DNA of 64,000 nt from contig DAMCAP010000013.1 of NCBI GenBank assembly GCA_032059445.1, positions 11,258 through 75,257 on the forward strand. The letters are read 5' to 3'. The notes beneath the pieces were generated by a model. That model ran no database searches. It worked only from the letters and a program-made list of their open reading frames with translations, and was not told where the DNA came from. The DNA is from DAMCAP01 sp032059445. Its GTDB lineage: Bacteria > Bacillota > Clostridia > Oscillospirales > Ruminococcaceae. Positions 51,356 through 60,218 of this stretch are shown one piece after another. Numbering within the stretch: the stretch's first letter is position 1; each line of letters begins with the position of its first letter. The position numbers and the translations under genes were made by a program.

Positions 51356-51727
51356 CTACCCGGCGGGGTCAGCTTCGGGGTCGGGTGGTAGGTCGTCTTC
51401 ATTATCGTCCGCTGGGGGTTCCTCTTCCTGAGCGTTTTTTTCGAGGAGCTCCAACAACTTAGCGACCTTCTCTGCCCTATTCTTACAATCCGAAATGTCA
51501 GCACCCATCTCTGCCGCGTTCGCCTCAAGCTCGGGAACCGTCATCTTGCCAATAGGCTTGCCGATATCCGGCTTTTTCTCAAGGCACTGGCTCTCAACCG
51601 CCATACCCTTTGCCCGAAATCGATCTGCAAGGTAGGCGTTTTCGGTAACTCCCTCCCCGTCCCGAAAAGGAACGGAGAGGTAAATCCCTGTGAATAGGTT
51701 GCCTTGCGGAAAGTTCACTTTAAACAT
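51356..51727 (-). CDS. Phage head-region protein with HeH/LEM-like helix
   Basis: A 123-aa protein: an N-terminal beta part (MFKVNFPQGNLFTGIYLSVPF), then MTVPELEANAAEMGADISDCKNRAEKVAKLL, which resembles the short HeH/Rho-N-type helix-extended loop-helix used for nucleic acid contact, then an acidic Pro-rich tail (DDNEDDLPPDPEADPAG). It directly follows the major capsid gene. Confidence 0.7.
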   Translation of the reverse strand: MFKVNFPQGNLFTGIYLSVPFRDGEGVTENAYLADRFRAKGMAVESQCLEKKPDIGKPIGKMTVPELEANAAEMGADISDCKNRAEKVAKLLELLEKNAQEEEPPADDNEDDLPPDPEADPAG

Positions 51728-51738
51728 AGTCTGCCTCC

Positions 51739-52716
51739 TTACTGCACCTTGATCTTACGGAACACGCCTGCCTTGCGGCTGTTCTTAAGAACTACGGCCG
51801 CAGCCATCTCGACCTCAACCTTCTTTACAGCACCGGGCTGCGTAAGGTCAGGCAGATAGGTGCTGACAATCTTACTGCCAGCAGGGCTGATACCATGGAA
51901 GCCATCCAAACCGAAAGATGCAGCGTAGAGATCGGTTAGACCTGTAACTGCGCCCTCGCTTGCCGTGTAGATGCCTACGGTAGGTACCGTCAGGCTGCCG
52001 TTGTAGTAGTAACCCAAATCCACAAGAGGAATGCCGTTATAGGCCTCCACCTTTCGCCCAAAAGCATCCTCGGAATGGGTCAGATAACCTGCTCTGCGGG
52101 CAGCACTGCGGATACGGGTCATCAGCTTATTGTTGCCCATCAGCATATTTGGAGTGCCGTCAAATTCAGACAGGAACTCATCGAGCATATCGAGGAAATA
52201 CTTGTAGTTGGTATCAAGCGCCGAAGAGCTAGAGAGATCAAGAGCATTGGCAGTGTTGTATTCAGTGGAGGAGCCTGTCAGCATCACATCCAGGCCGTCA
52301 AACTCATCACCGTTCTGGGTGGCGTCACCGTTGATGGTAGCATAGTGGAAGAGATTCACCGCCCCCTTTACCTTCTGCTCCAACTGGAAAGCCATCTCAT
52401 TGACAGCACCGCTGGTGTTCTGGATAATACGATCCACCTGGGCGCTACCGCCGAAAATCTTGATATCTGCACTGGCTTTCTCCCTCTTTGCCTCCTGAGG
52501 GGTATACTCAGTGTTGATGGCTCTAAAGCCTGCGGTTGCAGGGGTCTTGAGCCTGGTGTAACCGTAGGTCATGGTGCTGCCGCCCGTACCTGGGGAAACG
52601 GCGTCATCAAAAATCAGAGCGTCCAGCAGCAGAGAGCTGCGGCGAAATTCGTCGACCACCTGCTGGTCAACTTTGTCGGCCATACCGACCTTTGCTTCTG
52701 CGAGTGTAATAGGCAT
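51739..52716 (-). CDS. Phage major capsid protein
   Basis: A 325-aa protein, probably of the HK97 fold. The N-terminal helix (LAEAKVGMADKVDQQVVDEFRRSSLLLD), the E-loop-like TAGFRAINTEYTPQEAKREKASADIKIFG segment, the P-domain NMLMGNNKLMTRIRSAARRAGYLTH and the KVEAYNGIPLVDLGYY strand are visible. It lies directly after the scaffold gene, as in most siphophages. Confidence 0.9.
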   Translation of the reverse strand: MPITLAEAKVGMADKVDQQVVDEFRRSSLLLDALIFDDAVSPGTGGSTMTYGYTRLKTPATAGFRAINTEYTPQEAKREKASADIKIFGGSAQVDRIIQNTSGAVNEMAFQLEQKVKGAVNLFHYATINGDATQNGDEFDGLDVMLTGSSTEYNTANALDLSSSSALDTNYKYFLDMLDEFLSEFDGTPNMLMGNNKLMTRIRSAARRAGYLTHSEDAFGRKVEAYNGIPLVDLGYYYNGSLTVPTVGIYTASEGAVTGLTDLYAASFGLDGFHGISPAGSKIVSTYLPDLTQPGAVKKVEVEMAAAVVLKNSRKAGVFRKIKVQ

Positions 52717-52721
52717 ATTCT

Positions 52722-53276
52722 TTATTCTCCTTCATTATTAAATTTCTCCTGCAAGGCGCCAAGCAGTGTGCCTGTTTTGCCCGGTGCAGGGGGTGGGGTG
52801 TTGTGTGATCTGCCACTATCCACCTTTGCTGAAGATTTTGCAGGCGAAGTGGCATCATCAAAGAGATAGGGGTCACTTTTCTTAAAGGCTTCCAGCTGAT
52901 CATCCAGCCCCAGAAGCTTCTCCCCGTCTAGCTTTAGCTTCTCACGGTCAAGGGAATTTTTGAGTAGCTTAGGACTTTTGACCTTAGCAGCCGTCAGAGC
53001 TGAGTCCAGTGCAGCATCCATACGCAGGGCAGCAGTATCGGCATCGTATTTGTTTTGCAGATTGGCTAGGTCACCCTTGAGCTTTTCAATATCCACGCCG
53101 TCAAACTTCTTAACCGTTTCCTGCAGGGTCTTAATCGTCTGGTTTGCAGTATTAAGTTCACCCTCCTTGGTGGCAACCTTGTCTTTCTCGACGCCAATGT
53201 CCTTACCGTTCTCGGCCATAACAAACTTGATTTGCTCTTCGGTCAAGCCTTGTGCTTTTAAATCTTCGGTTTTCAT
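52722..53276 (-). CDS. Phage scaffolding protein, GP20 family
   Basis: A 184-aa, highly helical, charged protein with a coiled coil (TANQTIKTLQETVKKFDGVDIEKLKGDLANLQNK) and the C-terminal ALDSALTAAKVKSPKLLKNSLD, the pattern of phage minor structural GP20/scaffold proteins. It likely guides procapsid assembly. It stands directly before the major capsid gene. The start follows a GGAAA tract. Confidence 0.86.
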   Translation of the reverse strand: MKTEDLKAQGLTEEQIKFVMAENGKDIGVEKDKVATKEGELNTANQTIKTLQETVKKFDGVDIEKLKGDLANLQNKYDADTAALRMDAALDSALTAAKVKSPKLLKNSLDREKLKLDGEKLLGLDDQLEAFKKSDPYLFDDATSPAKSSAKVDSGRSHNTPPPAPGKTGTLLGALQEKFNNEGE

Positions 53277-53415
53277 GTTTTCCTTTCCCGGCTAGGCGTT
53301 TTAGGAGGTCGCCAGCTCCTGCCGTCCTGCTATATTAGGCTTGCAGATAAGCCAATTTTGGATATAAAAACAGCACCCTGCGAATGCAAGATGCTGTAAT
53401 TTATAATATTGCCTT

Positions 53416-53655
53416 TTAATATAACTCTTGAAGCGCCTGAAAAACTCGTTCAAAGTCTTCTTTAGTAGGATAAGACGGGCATTTCCGACCCTGTATCTTG
53501 CCGTTGAACGCCATCTGTACTTTGCAAACTTTGACCTCAACATTGCCCCACTTCTCCACACCAGACGAAACAACATACTCCACACCTGGACCATGGGATT
53601 CCTCGGCACTAATCCGCGTTATTGTATTTCTATCTGGAACATAAATCCTACGCAT
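53416..53655 (-). CDS. Hypothetical small phage protein
   Basis: A 79-aa protein starting MRRIYVPDRNTITRISAEES, with WGNVEVKVCKVQMAFNGKIQGRKCPSYPTKEDFERVF. No domain is recognised. GAAAGGGTGG precedes the ATG at 53655, and the upstream in-frame part is very hydrophobic and unlikely to be translated. It lies between the minor capsid and scaffold genes. Confidence 0.7.
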   Translation of the reverse strand: MRRIYVPDRNTITRISAEESHGPGVEYVVSSGVEKWGNVEVKVCKVQMAFNGKIQGRKCPSYPTKEDFERVFQALQELY

Positions 53656-53728
53656 TTTAACCACCCTTTCAAGATAATATAAGTAAATATTACTTATATT
53701 TACTAAAATAGTCAATGTGATTTATGAT

Positions 53729-54853
53729 TTACTGAATATTCTCCCGCTCATACTGCCGCTTTAGATCCGTCTGCCTAATGAAATCTCTCTGCCTCTGCTG
53801 CCATTTGGTTAGGCGGGCTGCAGCTTCATCGGTAGGTTGCCCTGCGGCTTCCATCGCCTTGTATTCCCGCTTCCAGCGACGGATGCTGCGTTCAATACCC
53901 CGCTGGGTCTGTGCAGCTTCGTACTCGGTGAGTCTCTTGCCATCATACTCGTATATAGGGGCGTTTAAGCCCTCTAGCTCCTCCTTGGTGTAGACCGGCT
54001 CCTGCCCCTCAAAGTAAGGGAAGAAGCTATGGCGGCAGTTCCACCCACCTAGCCCCTCCCCGGTGCCGTAGCCGGTGCTGATGCGAAAGTCAGGGTATTT
54101 CGGATGTCTGCCTGACCTACTGAAAATCTTTCCTTGCCACTCTGCGTGATTGGCGGGACCTGTGCCGGTGTTTCTTGCGCCTGCATGGGCGGTGGTTTCT
54201 ACGAGGTCGCTGCCCATCTCATTGGCTAGGGTGTCCTGTAGTCTTAGTGCGGTCTGATTAACCCCTGTCACAACCGCCCTGCGCACCGCTGTTTCCATAT
54301 AATCTGTGTGCCCGGTGGGGTAGCTGATTACCGCCAAGCCCCTTTCACTGAGCTCCTTTATGGCTCCTCTCACTGCGGTGTTGTAGTCAAATGCCCCCGT
54401 GTTGATCTGCAACCATGCACGATCCAGTGCCTGCTCAAACTGTCTTGTTGCGGTGTTTGCCGTGGTGCGAGTTAGGTTATCAAACAAGCCCTCTGTACTG
54501 TCTATCCCCGCCTGTAGCACTGCCTGTAGGCTCGGGGAAGCATCCAAGGGTGAGGGGCTAAGCCCAGCTTTGCGGTAGATTCTACCATCACTTTCTATCG
54601 CCTTAAAGCCTGCATACTGAATCAATGTTTCTATCTCCTTGCGGGTCAAGCCTGACACCTCGGTAAGCTTCTTGACCATCGTTTCATGGACGGCTCCCAT
54701 CTCTGCAAGCTTGTAATACTGCCACTGAGCGGCAGGGATGAATGTAAGCTTGGAGAGCCGTTCTGCCATATTTACCAGTATGTCCAGCTCCACCTCGGCA
54801 TAGAGCTCCAGGAGGCGTTCGGGTAGCTGCTCGATGTATTTCGGCTTTAGCAT
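53729..54853 (-). CDS. Phage minor capsid/head morphogenesis protein
   Basis: A 374-aa protein of the phage minor capsid 1/2 and SPP1 gp7-like group. Helical N-terminal part; the C-terminal domain has TTAHAGARNTGTGPANHAEWQGKIFSRSG and GYGTGEGLGGWNCRHSFFPY, with conserved His and Cys as in related head proteins of clostridial phages. Lies directly after portal, overlapping its stop by 1 bp. Confidence 0.85.
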   Translation of the reverse strand: MLKPKYIEQLPERLLELYAEVELDILVNMAERLSKLTFIPAAQWQYYKLAEMGAVHETMVKKLTEVSGLTRKEIETLIQYAGFKAIESDGRIYRKAGLSPSPLDASPSLQAVLQAGIDSTEGLFDNLTRTTANTATRQFEQALDRAWLQINTGAFDYNTAVRGAIKELSERGLAVISYPTGHTDYMETAVRRAVVTGVNQTALRLQDTLANEMGSDLVETTAHAGARNTGTGPANHAEWQGKIFSRSGRHPKYPDFRISTGYGTGEGLGGWNCRHSFFPYFEGQEPVYTKEELEGLNAPIYEYDGKRLTEYEAAQTQRGIERSIRRWKREYKAMEAAGQPTDEAAARLTKWQQRQRDFIRQTDLKRQYERENIQ

Positions 54854-56304
54854 TAGGCATCACCAAACCCCATCCAGTCATCATTGCTGCGCTCGGCGCC
54901 TACCATCTTCTTGGCGGTTGCTTCGTCCTCGCCGCGCCATTTTACCCTGTATTCCCAGCGCTGCATCAAACCATCTCGTATCTCCTGCAAATCCCGTAGT
55001 CGCTCCGACTCTTTGTCGATGATGTAGCTGTCCTCAAAGTTTACAGTAACCTCAGCGTCGGGGTTTACCGCCCGCCCGAGGATCTCCTTACCCGCCCAGA
55101 GGATGGCTTTCACCAGTTCTTTAATGGCTCGCTCAATGGCAATATAGTGCTTAGCGGCATTTTGGATCAGCTCCTGCTTATCCCCCGTGTATTGAGTGGC
55201 GGTGACCACACTGCCGGCATTAAACTGATAATGCTTGGTGCCAAGCCCAACCTTAAAGGACAGGTAATCAAGCTGTGCCTGGATGCCGTCTTTGTTTTCA
55301 GTAACCCGCAAGGAAGGGTTAAACTCCTGTACAAACTTGTTGTTACCGTTTTCATCAAACATTTCAGATCCTACAGAAACGAATAATTGCTGCATCACAT
55401 CGTCAGGCGCAATCATGTTCCCCTTTTCGTCGGTGCGTGTCATACTCTCGTTGTAAAAGACCTTTTTGCCTCCAAGCTTAAAGTCGCGACAGAGGTTATT
55501 AAAGGCAAGGTCCACCCCCATTAGGCAGTCAACTGCATGAGCAAAGACCGACATCCCCAGCCCATTGGAATTGTCGTAGGTGTTCACAATATTGGGGCTG
55601 ACGATAGCAAACAGAGGGATGCTTGCACCTGTCCGCACCACTGGGGCAATCCCCGTTGGCAATGGCGCAGGCTCAAGCTGGCTGTTCTGTGCCTTGAAAT
55701 ACTGGTTTGTTATGACATAGCCTTCGCTCTCCAGCGTATGGGTTTCGAGATATATGTACTCCTTCCCCTGATCCAGTACCTCCGACACAAAGGCAGCGTC
55801 GATAATCTTACCGCCTCGCACCGTTAGAGGGATGATGTGCTGCGCTGTCAGGTACTCGATGCGGATTTTCGCAGATGCATCCTGCACTACCGTATCATCC
55901 ACTACTGACATTCCGTGGAGCTTTAGCACAAAGGCCCCGGTGCCGCTATAAAAGGCTTTCTCCACCAGCGCATTGCCCTGTACCCAGAAGTCATTCTCGC
56001 CCAATACGCCGCCAGTGCCATCCTTGCCGTGGACAAACTCCGAAGAAGCCTTATCGGCTATGGTCAGGGTAGTCTTTTCATTGAGTAGGATAGCCGCCCA
56101 GTCCTCACAGACCTTCTTGCCCATCCGTAAGGTAAAGAGTTTACGCTCAATGGACTGGACGCCATTGACCTCGGTAAACTCATGAAATGGCTTATAGAAG
56201 CCCTTCCACCAGTCCTGCCAGACCTTTATCTTGCTGTAGTATTCCGATGGAATGTTGCATTCTTTGGTTTTGTTTAAGTGCTCAATCACTGTTTTGATGT
56301 TCAC
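54853..56304 (-). CDS. Phage portal protein
   Basis: A 483-aa portal of the SPP1 gp6-like group. Typical are the N-terminal KVWQDWWKGFYKPFHEF, MGKKVCEDWAAILLNEKTTLT, the FAHAVDCLMGVDLAFNNLCRDFKLGGKKVF central wing region and the VNFEDSYIIDKESERLRDLQEIRDGLM C-terminal helix. Twelve copies should form the ring at the head vertex through which DNA passes. The start overlaps the terminase stop by 4 bp. Confidence 0.92.
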   Translation of the reverse strand: MNIKTVIEHLNKTKECNIPSEYYSKIKVWQDWWKGFYKPFHEFTEVNGVQSIERKLFTLRMGKKVCEDWAAILLNEKTTLTIADKASSEFVHGKDGTGGVLGENDFWVQGNALVEKAFYSGTGAFVLKLHGMSVVDDTVVQDASAKIRIEYLTAQHIIPLTVRGGKIIDAAFVSEVLDQGKEYIYLETHTLESEGYVITNQYFKAQNSQLEPAPLPTGIAPVVRTGASIPLFAIVSPNIVNTYDNSNGLGMSVFAHAVDCLMGVDLAFNNLCRDFKLGGKKVFYNESMTRTDEKGNMIAPDDVMQQLFVSVGSEMFDENGNNKFVQEFNPSLRVTENKDGIQAQLDYLSFKVGLGTKHYQFNAGSVVTATQYTGDKQELIQNAAKHYIAIERAIKELVKAILWAGKEILGRAVNPDAEVTVNFEDSYIIDKESERLRDLQEIRDGLMQRWEYRVKWRGEDEATAKKMVGAERSNDDWMGFGDA

Positions 56305-57638
56305 TGCTTTTCCTCCCTTGCGCTTGGGTCACCGATATGCTGCTTAAATGGAAGCCATGAATACTGATCCGCATTGATGGTATGATCGTTACGGTCTTCT
56401 GGCTCGTCTTTCTCTTCTTTCCAAGAATACAAGTTTAATTCTCGGATGCTCTCCTTACAGGTATCCACGATTAAATAATCCTCATGGGTCATCCAGCCTG
56501 CTTGCAGGTTGATACGGTCAATCACCTTAGTTTTTTTCCAAGCAGGGTTGAACATATATACGCTGCCGTGCCGGCGCTTATATTTCTGGCACTCAAGGAT
56601 AGTTCCCTGATCGGCGGAGTCGATAAAGACGTTCTTTCCGAAGCCCCACTCGGCACGACACTGCTCCAAGAACTCAATAAGCAACCAAGGGATATCCGAG
56701 GGGGTGAGCGGCGTCTTTAAGTACTTATTGTTGTACACCTTTTCTGCTAGCGTGATCTTCTTGCGGCAGGTGGTAATGCCGGAGAATATAAAGGCAAAGC
56801 TATCATCCGTCAGCCGGCTGTAGGAAGTATCCACACCGCAGGAAAATACACTGAACTTGAACGCCTTAGCACGCTTCGCAGTAATGATGTTCTCTGGCTT
56901 CAGGTTAAACACAAGCCCTGTAGAGCGCCCACGCAAGCCCTGTATCTTGTTCTTATAAAGCTTAGTACCTACAGGTACATTGCCGATGATTTGGGCTTTC
57001 TTCTCGGGTGTAATCCCCAAATTGTGGTCAAAAGAAAAGAACCAATGCACCCAGTCGGGCTTTGGTTCTTGGTTTAGCATTTGATTGATTTCCTCAGGTG
57101 CGTCATGCTCATACTCGGGCAGAGGGCGGCTGTGGTTAATATACTCCTCATAGATCGGTAATGATGGGTCATCAGGATTAAGGGTAGCCATCAGGTAATC
57201 GCAGCGCATGGAGGCTTCTCGGACATATTCCATATCGGCAATGTTAATCTCGTCAATATACAGGCAGCCGTACTGGCCGCCCAGAGCCTTCTTCCAGCGC
57301 GCTTTATTGTCATAACCCAATACGTAAATGATCTTATCCTGAAAGGCTAAGTGGGGTAAGCTGTGCTGACCCTTGCCAGCAGCATTGTATCGCACCAAAT
57401 CGACGAAAATATCCAGGATGCCAAGGTCTTTGTTGATGATGTTCTTCTCGATGGTACCAAGGTCAAGCCCCGACAGTATGTGCAGCTTCTTAGGGGACTG
57501 CGCCACTTTGAGCATAAACTTAAAGACACCTACAGTGGTCTTACCAGCGGCCGTGGTGCCCTCCAAAAACTCTACAGGGGCGCTGTGCTTGATAAAGGCT
57601 TTATACTTTGGTGAAAGCACCAGTTGTTCGCTACTCAT
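56301..57638 (-). CDS. Phage terminase large subunit
   Basis: A 445-aa packaging motor. The ATPase half has Walker A GTTAAGKT (27-34), Walker B GCLYIDE (D129, E130) and the coupling motif MATLNP. The nuclease half has GVDTSYS, IDSADQGT and the C-terminal DHTINADQYSW, with the acidic residues expected of an RNase H-like fold. The order terS-terL-portal-minor capsid-scaffold-capsid is the usual one. Confidence 0.93.
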   Translation of the reverse strand: MSSEQLVLSPKYKAFIKHSAPVEFLEGTTAAGKTTVGVFKFMLKVAQSPKKLHILSGLDLGTIEKNIINKDLGILDIFVDLVRYNAAGKGQHSLPHLAFQDKIIYVLGYDNKARWKKALGGQYGCLYIDEINIADMEYVREASMRCDYLMATLNPDDPSLPIYEEYINHSRPLPEYEHDAPEEINQMLNQEPKPDWVHWFFSFDHNLGITPEKKAQIIGNVPVGTKLYKNKIQGLRGRSTGLVFNLKPENIITAKRAKAFKFSVFSCGVDTSYSRLTDDSFAFIFSGITTCRKKITLAEKVYNNKYLKTPLTPSDIPWLLIEFLEQCRAEWGFGKNVFIDSADQGTILECQKYKRRHGSVYMFNPAWKKTKVIDRINLQAGWMTHEDYLIVDTCKESIRELNLYSWKEEKDEPEDRNDHTINADQYSWLPFKQHIGDPSAREEKQ

Positions 57639-58131
57639 TAAGCTGCTCCAGTATTTTATCTAGTTTATCCGAGGAAACATTTACGTTGCCCGCGAGTTCC
57701 AGCTTATCAGAGAACATCCCCAGATGCTTGCCTAGTAGCTCCAAAGCCTTAAGCTTATCAGCAAACTTAACCTCCCGTTCGACGCTATCAAAGTCACCCT
57801 GCACGATCTTCACCTTAACCGAAGCAATAGCGGCGGTATCATCCTCAGAAGCACCCTCAAGCACCGTTGCATTCTTGGTATCCACAACATTAGGGGGATT
57901 GACAAAAGCTATGCGGGCAAGCTCCCTAATAACACGGTCAGCGTTAACACCAGTTCGGCAGGATCGGACGGCGAGGGCTTCGTCTATGCGTGCGCGAATG
58001 TTAACATTTGTTAGCAGCCTTGCGCCCTGTTCTTTAGCTGCCTTTGGCGAATACCCTGCTCGTATAGCCGCTTGGGTAGCGTTTAGATCAATAAGGTACT
58101 CTTCGCAAAATCGTTTTTGTTTGTCGGTCAT
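57631..58131 (-). CDS. Phage terminase small subunit
   Basis: A 166-aa DNA-recognition subunit of the Terminase_2 family: MTDKQKRFCEEYLIDLNATQAAIRAGYSPKAA (an HTH with TQAAIRAGYS), then LARIAFVNPPNV and the C-terminal KADKLKALELLGKHLGMF-like segment. The start is placed at ATG 58131; a GTG four codons upstream lies on the ribosome site. It overlaps the large subunit by 8 bp. Confidence 0.9.
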   Translation of the reverse strand: MTDKQKRFCEEYLIDLNATQAAIRAGYSPKAAKEQGARLLTNVNIRARIDEALAVRSCRTGVNADRVIRELARIAFVNPPNVVDTKNATVLEGASEDDTAAIASVKVKIVQGDFDSVEREVKFADKLKALELLGKHLGMFSDKLELAGNVNVSSDKLDKILEQLNE

Positions 58132-58192
58132 GGTATTCACCACCTCTCTTCATATAAGTTCACAACTGCTTCTCAATAGCATAGTATGTTAA

Positions 58193-58206
58193 ACGGAGTA
58201 TTCCGT
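58193..58206 (+). promoter_or_regulatory. Inverted repeat before the small Cys-rich gene
   Basis: ACGGA-GTAT-TCCGT, a 5-bp perfect inverted repeat 24 bp before the start codon of the 36-aa gene. It might be an operator, but no cognate regulator is known here. Confidence 0.35.
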
Positions 58207-58229
58207 ATTAAATAATGGAGCGTGTAATT

Positions 58230-58340
58230 ATGTGCTTTAATAATTGTAATCGCTGCCGTTGCAATGGTTGCAACCGTTGTGGCAATTCCTGCGGTAACTT
58301 CTTCCCTCTCTTCCCCTTCTTCCCTCTCTTCTTCTTTTAA
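58230..58340 (+). CDS. 36-aa Cys-rich, Phe-rich peptide
   Basis: A 36-codon gene, MCFNNCNRCRCNGCNRCG followed by NSCGN and a tail of Phe, Pro and Leu (FFPLFPFFPLFFF). Seven of the first 21 residues are Cys, spaced C-x3-C-x2-C-x-C-x2-C-x2-C-x3-C or similar, and the C-terminus is strongly hydrophobic. It is preceded by GGAG at 9 nt and followed by a strong terminator, so it is a complete transcription unit. It faces the opposite way to the phage genes on both sides. It resembles the tiny Cys-rich spore or membrane peptides of Firmicutes in composition only; the function is unknown. Confidence 0.7.
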   Translation: MCFNNCNRCRCNGCNRCGNSCGNFFPLFPFFPLFFF

Positions 58341-58349
58341 TATTTATAA

Positions 58350-58381
58350 ATCCCCCAAGGTAATCCTTGGGGGATATTTTT
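58350..58381 (+). terminator. Terminator of the small Cys-rich gene
   Basis: ATCCCCCAAGG and CCTTGGGGGAT form a perfect 11-bp stem around TAAT, followed by ATTTTTAT. Confidence 0.9.
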
Positions 58382-58390
58382 ATGTATAAG

Positions 58391-58414
58391 AAAACCGCCC
58401 GGATGGGGCGGTTT
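58391..58414 (-). terminator. Terminator of the membrane-protein pair
   Basis: AAACCGCCC pairs with GGGCGGTTT; on the minus strand it is followed by TCTTAT. It lies just after the stop of the 161-aa membrane protein gene. Confidence 0.75.
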
Positions 58415-58420
58415 AAATAG

Positions 58421-58906
58421 CTAAATAGAATAGTCAAACATCTTAAAAGTAATTAAAAACGAACCTATACATGATGTTAGCATCATCCAAAATGAATAAA
58501 TACCAAAAGCTGCGATAAAATTTTTAAACAATGTATTCATTTCAAAATTGAAAATTTGTATCGATAACGCAATTGTTACCACAACGATGCACCATATAAC
58601 GCTACTTTGTAATAGTTTTATTAACTCCTTATACGCATTACCCATATCCACAATAAACTTCCTTATAAATTCCTTATCCTGTATCACTAACAAAACAGAA
58701 TAAGCTAATCCTATAATTGTAAGCAACACAGTAGAAAAAGAAATTATATCAGACATTAAAGCACGAATTCCATTGATTAGATTCAGATTATATAAAACTA
58801 AAACAACAAAAATTACTACAAATCCCAAAAGAGATCTATACTCTATTACACGTAGAACAGTATCAAATAGCTGATCTGTAAGTTTAATGTTGTTGTTTCG
58901 TCTCAT
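58421..58906 (-). CDS. Four-helix membrane protein, second gene of a cargo pair
   Basis: A 161-aa membrane protein with four hydrophobic segments (LLGFVVIFVVLVLYNLNLI, FSTVLLTIIGLAYSVLLVI, SVIWCIVVVTIALSIQIF, FIAAFGIYSFWMMLTS) and a basic N-terminus. No family is recognised. GAGGTG precedes the ATG, which lies 7 nt after the stop of the larger partner gene, so the two are cotranslated. Its position in the cargo spot upstream of the terminase genes suggests a moron function, for example superinfection exclusion or an abortive effector. Confidence 0.7.
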   Translation of the reverse strand: MRRNNNIKLTDQLFDTVLRVIEYRSLLGFVVIFVVLVLYNLNLINGIRALMSDIISFSTVLLTIIGLAYSVLLVIQDKEFIRKFIVDMGNAYKELIKLLQSSVIWCIVVVTIALSIQIFNFEMNTLFKNFIAAFGIYSFWMMLTSCIGSFLITFKMFDYSI

Positions 58907-58913
58907 CGTATTT

Positions 58914-59951
58914 TCACCTCATAACAGGGCCCAGCAAACTCTTAATTAGTCGATTTTCCACCTTTAACAATGCGCTGCTCATTTCATTAAATAAAACCTC
59001 ATAACCAAGTGTTTGCTTTGGTTTAATAGTAAATGGAATGACTACCTTTAATTGCGGTGTTAACCAATCTATAGATTCGGTGTAATCACCTGTTTTAATT
59101 GTAGTCTCTATTTGTGGCAAAGGTGTGCTTTCCTCTTGAGTCAATTGTGAAAATTCCTCAAATAAATCAGTTATTACCTCTGCATCCAATGGTTTAGGAG
59201 AAGTCTTAGTCGTCCTTTTTCTAACGATTATCTCAAAGTCGGTCCCTTCAAAATCTTCAACTATTTTTCGCAAACCATATATTGATTTCTGTTTATTCTC
59301 GGCAAATGAATATAACGAAGTGCGATTTCCTTTTATGTGTATCTTTTGAAAAACCCCATCTCTCGTTATCTTTTTGTATAGATTTTCATCCATGACAGAG
59401 ATCAGGTTTATTCTCATAAATGCTGTAAAATCACTAGGGATCCCCATTGTTGAAAAAAACATTAAGGTAAGAAACATTTCTAATTGACCTTTTACAAGAG
59501 AATATCTATTAGACTGTACCATTAAAACATCCGTCTGTAAATGATACAATATACTCATGAATTCGCCTATGTATTCATCATCTTTCAACGCAATTTCTTC
59601 GCGATCCTGTTTTGGAGCCTTGATTGACGGTATATTGGTATCTCTAAAATTAGTTAATTGGAAGAAAATAGTTTTGTTGTCTCTTTTTACAGTGGATTTA
59701 TCAAGTTCAACTAATTTTTCACCTATATTACAAACCTCATCCACCTTGCCATTAATAACTGCATTAAATGCATGACTTAATTTTATATTAGTATCGGATA
59801 AGAGTAGTTTTTTAATCACCGAACTTATATGATCTTTAGACGAATTATTATAAGTAGCAAACCACTTATTAAACTCATCTTTATCAATATCAATTTTTGC
59901 TGTATAAAAGTTAAAGGTCACATTTTTCCTTATCTTTTTCTCCTTTTTCAT
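58914..59951 (-). CDS. Uncharacterised soluble protein, first gene of a cargo pair
   Basis: A 345-aa protein starting MKKEKKIRKNVTFNFYTAKI. The N-terminal part is beta-rich with an NVTFNFY strand, which faintly resembles DUF6731-type proteins found in phages and mobile elements. A central helical region includes EFMSILYHLQTDVLMVQSNRYS, and a later part has FEIIVRKRTTK. I do not see catalytic motifs. The gene is AT-rich. A soluble partner with a small membrane protein is a design shared by several defence systems, but no assignment can be made. Confidence 0.65.
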   Translation of the reverse strand: MKKEKKIRKNVTFNFYTAKIDIDKDEFNKWFATYNNSSKDHISSVIKKLLLSDTNIKLSHAFNAVINGKVDEVCNIGEKLVELDKSTVKRDNKTIFFQLTNFRDTNIPSIKAPKQDREEIALKDDEYIGEFMSILYHLQTDVLMVQSNRYSLVKGQLEMFLTLMFFSTMGIPSDFTAFMRINLISVMDENLYKKITRDGVFQKIHIKGNRTSLYSFAENKQKSIYGLRKIVEDFEGTDFEIIVRKRTTKTSPKPLDAEVITDLFEEFSQLTQEESTPLPQIETTIKTGDYTESIDWLTPQLKVVIPFTIKPKQTLGYEVLFNEMSSALLKVENRLIKSLLGPVMR

Positions 59952-60130
59952 AGCTATATCCTCCGCATTATATTATACTCCAAAATTATACACTAAAATA
60001 TTATTTTGGTCTACATAATAATGCCATTTTTGACAATTCATTTCCTGATATAGCAAATTGAGAAGATTGTACCTACACGATACCACTTTCAAATGTGAAC
60101 CACCATGAACAACATCAACTTACCCATACA

Positions 60131-60164
60131 AAAAGCACCTCACCTAAATAGGCAGGGTGCTTTT
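60131..60164 (-). terminator. Terminator after the late-activator gene
   Basis: AAAAGCACC pairs with GGTGCTTTT around an inner CCTA/TAGG stem. On the minus strand T-rich sequence follows, so it separates the early/middle genes at right from the cargo and late genes. Confidence 0.85.
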
Positions 60165-60218
60165 ATACTACTTCTCATTTTGAATTATAGCACATTAAAA
60201 AGTAACATGTGTAACAAC

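Noticed and set aside
58421..59951. Kiwa (KwaA/KwaB) defence system
   Set aside because: The pair has the right general design of a small four-helix membrane protein with a soluble partner, but no DUF4868-like or other sequence match could be recognised in the soluble protein.
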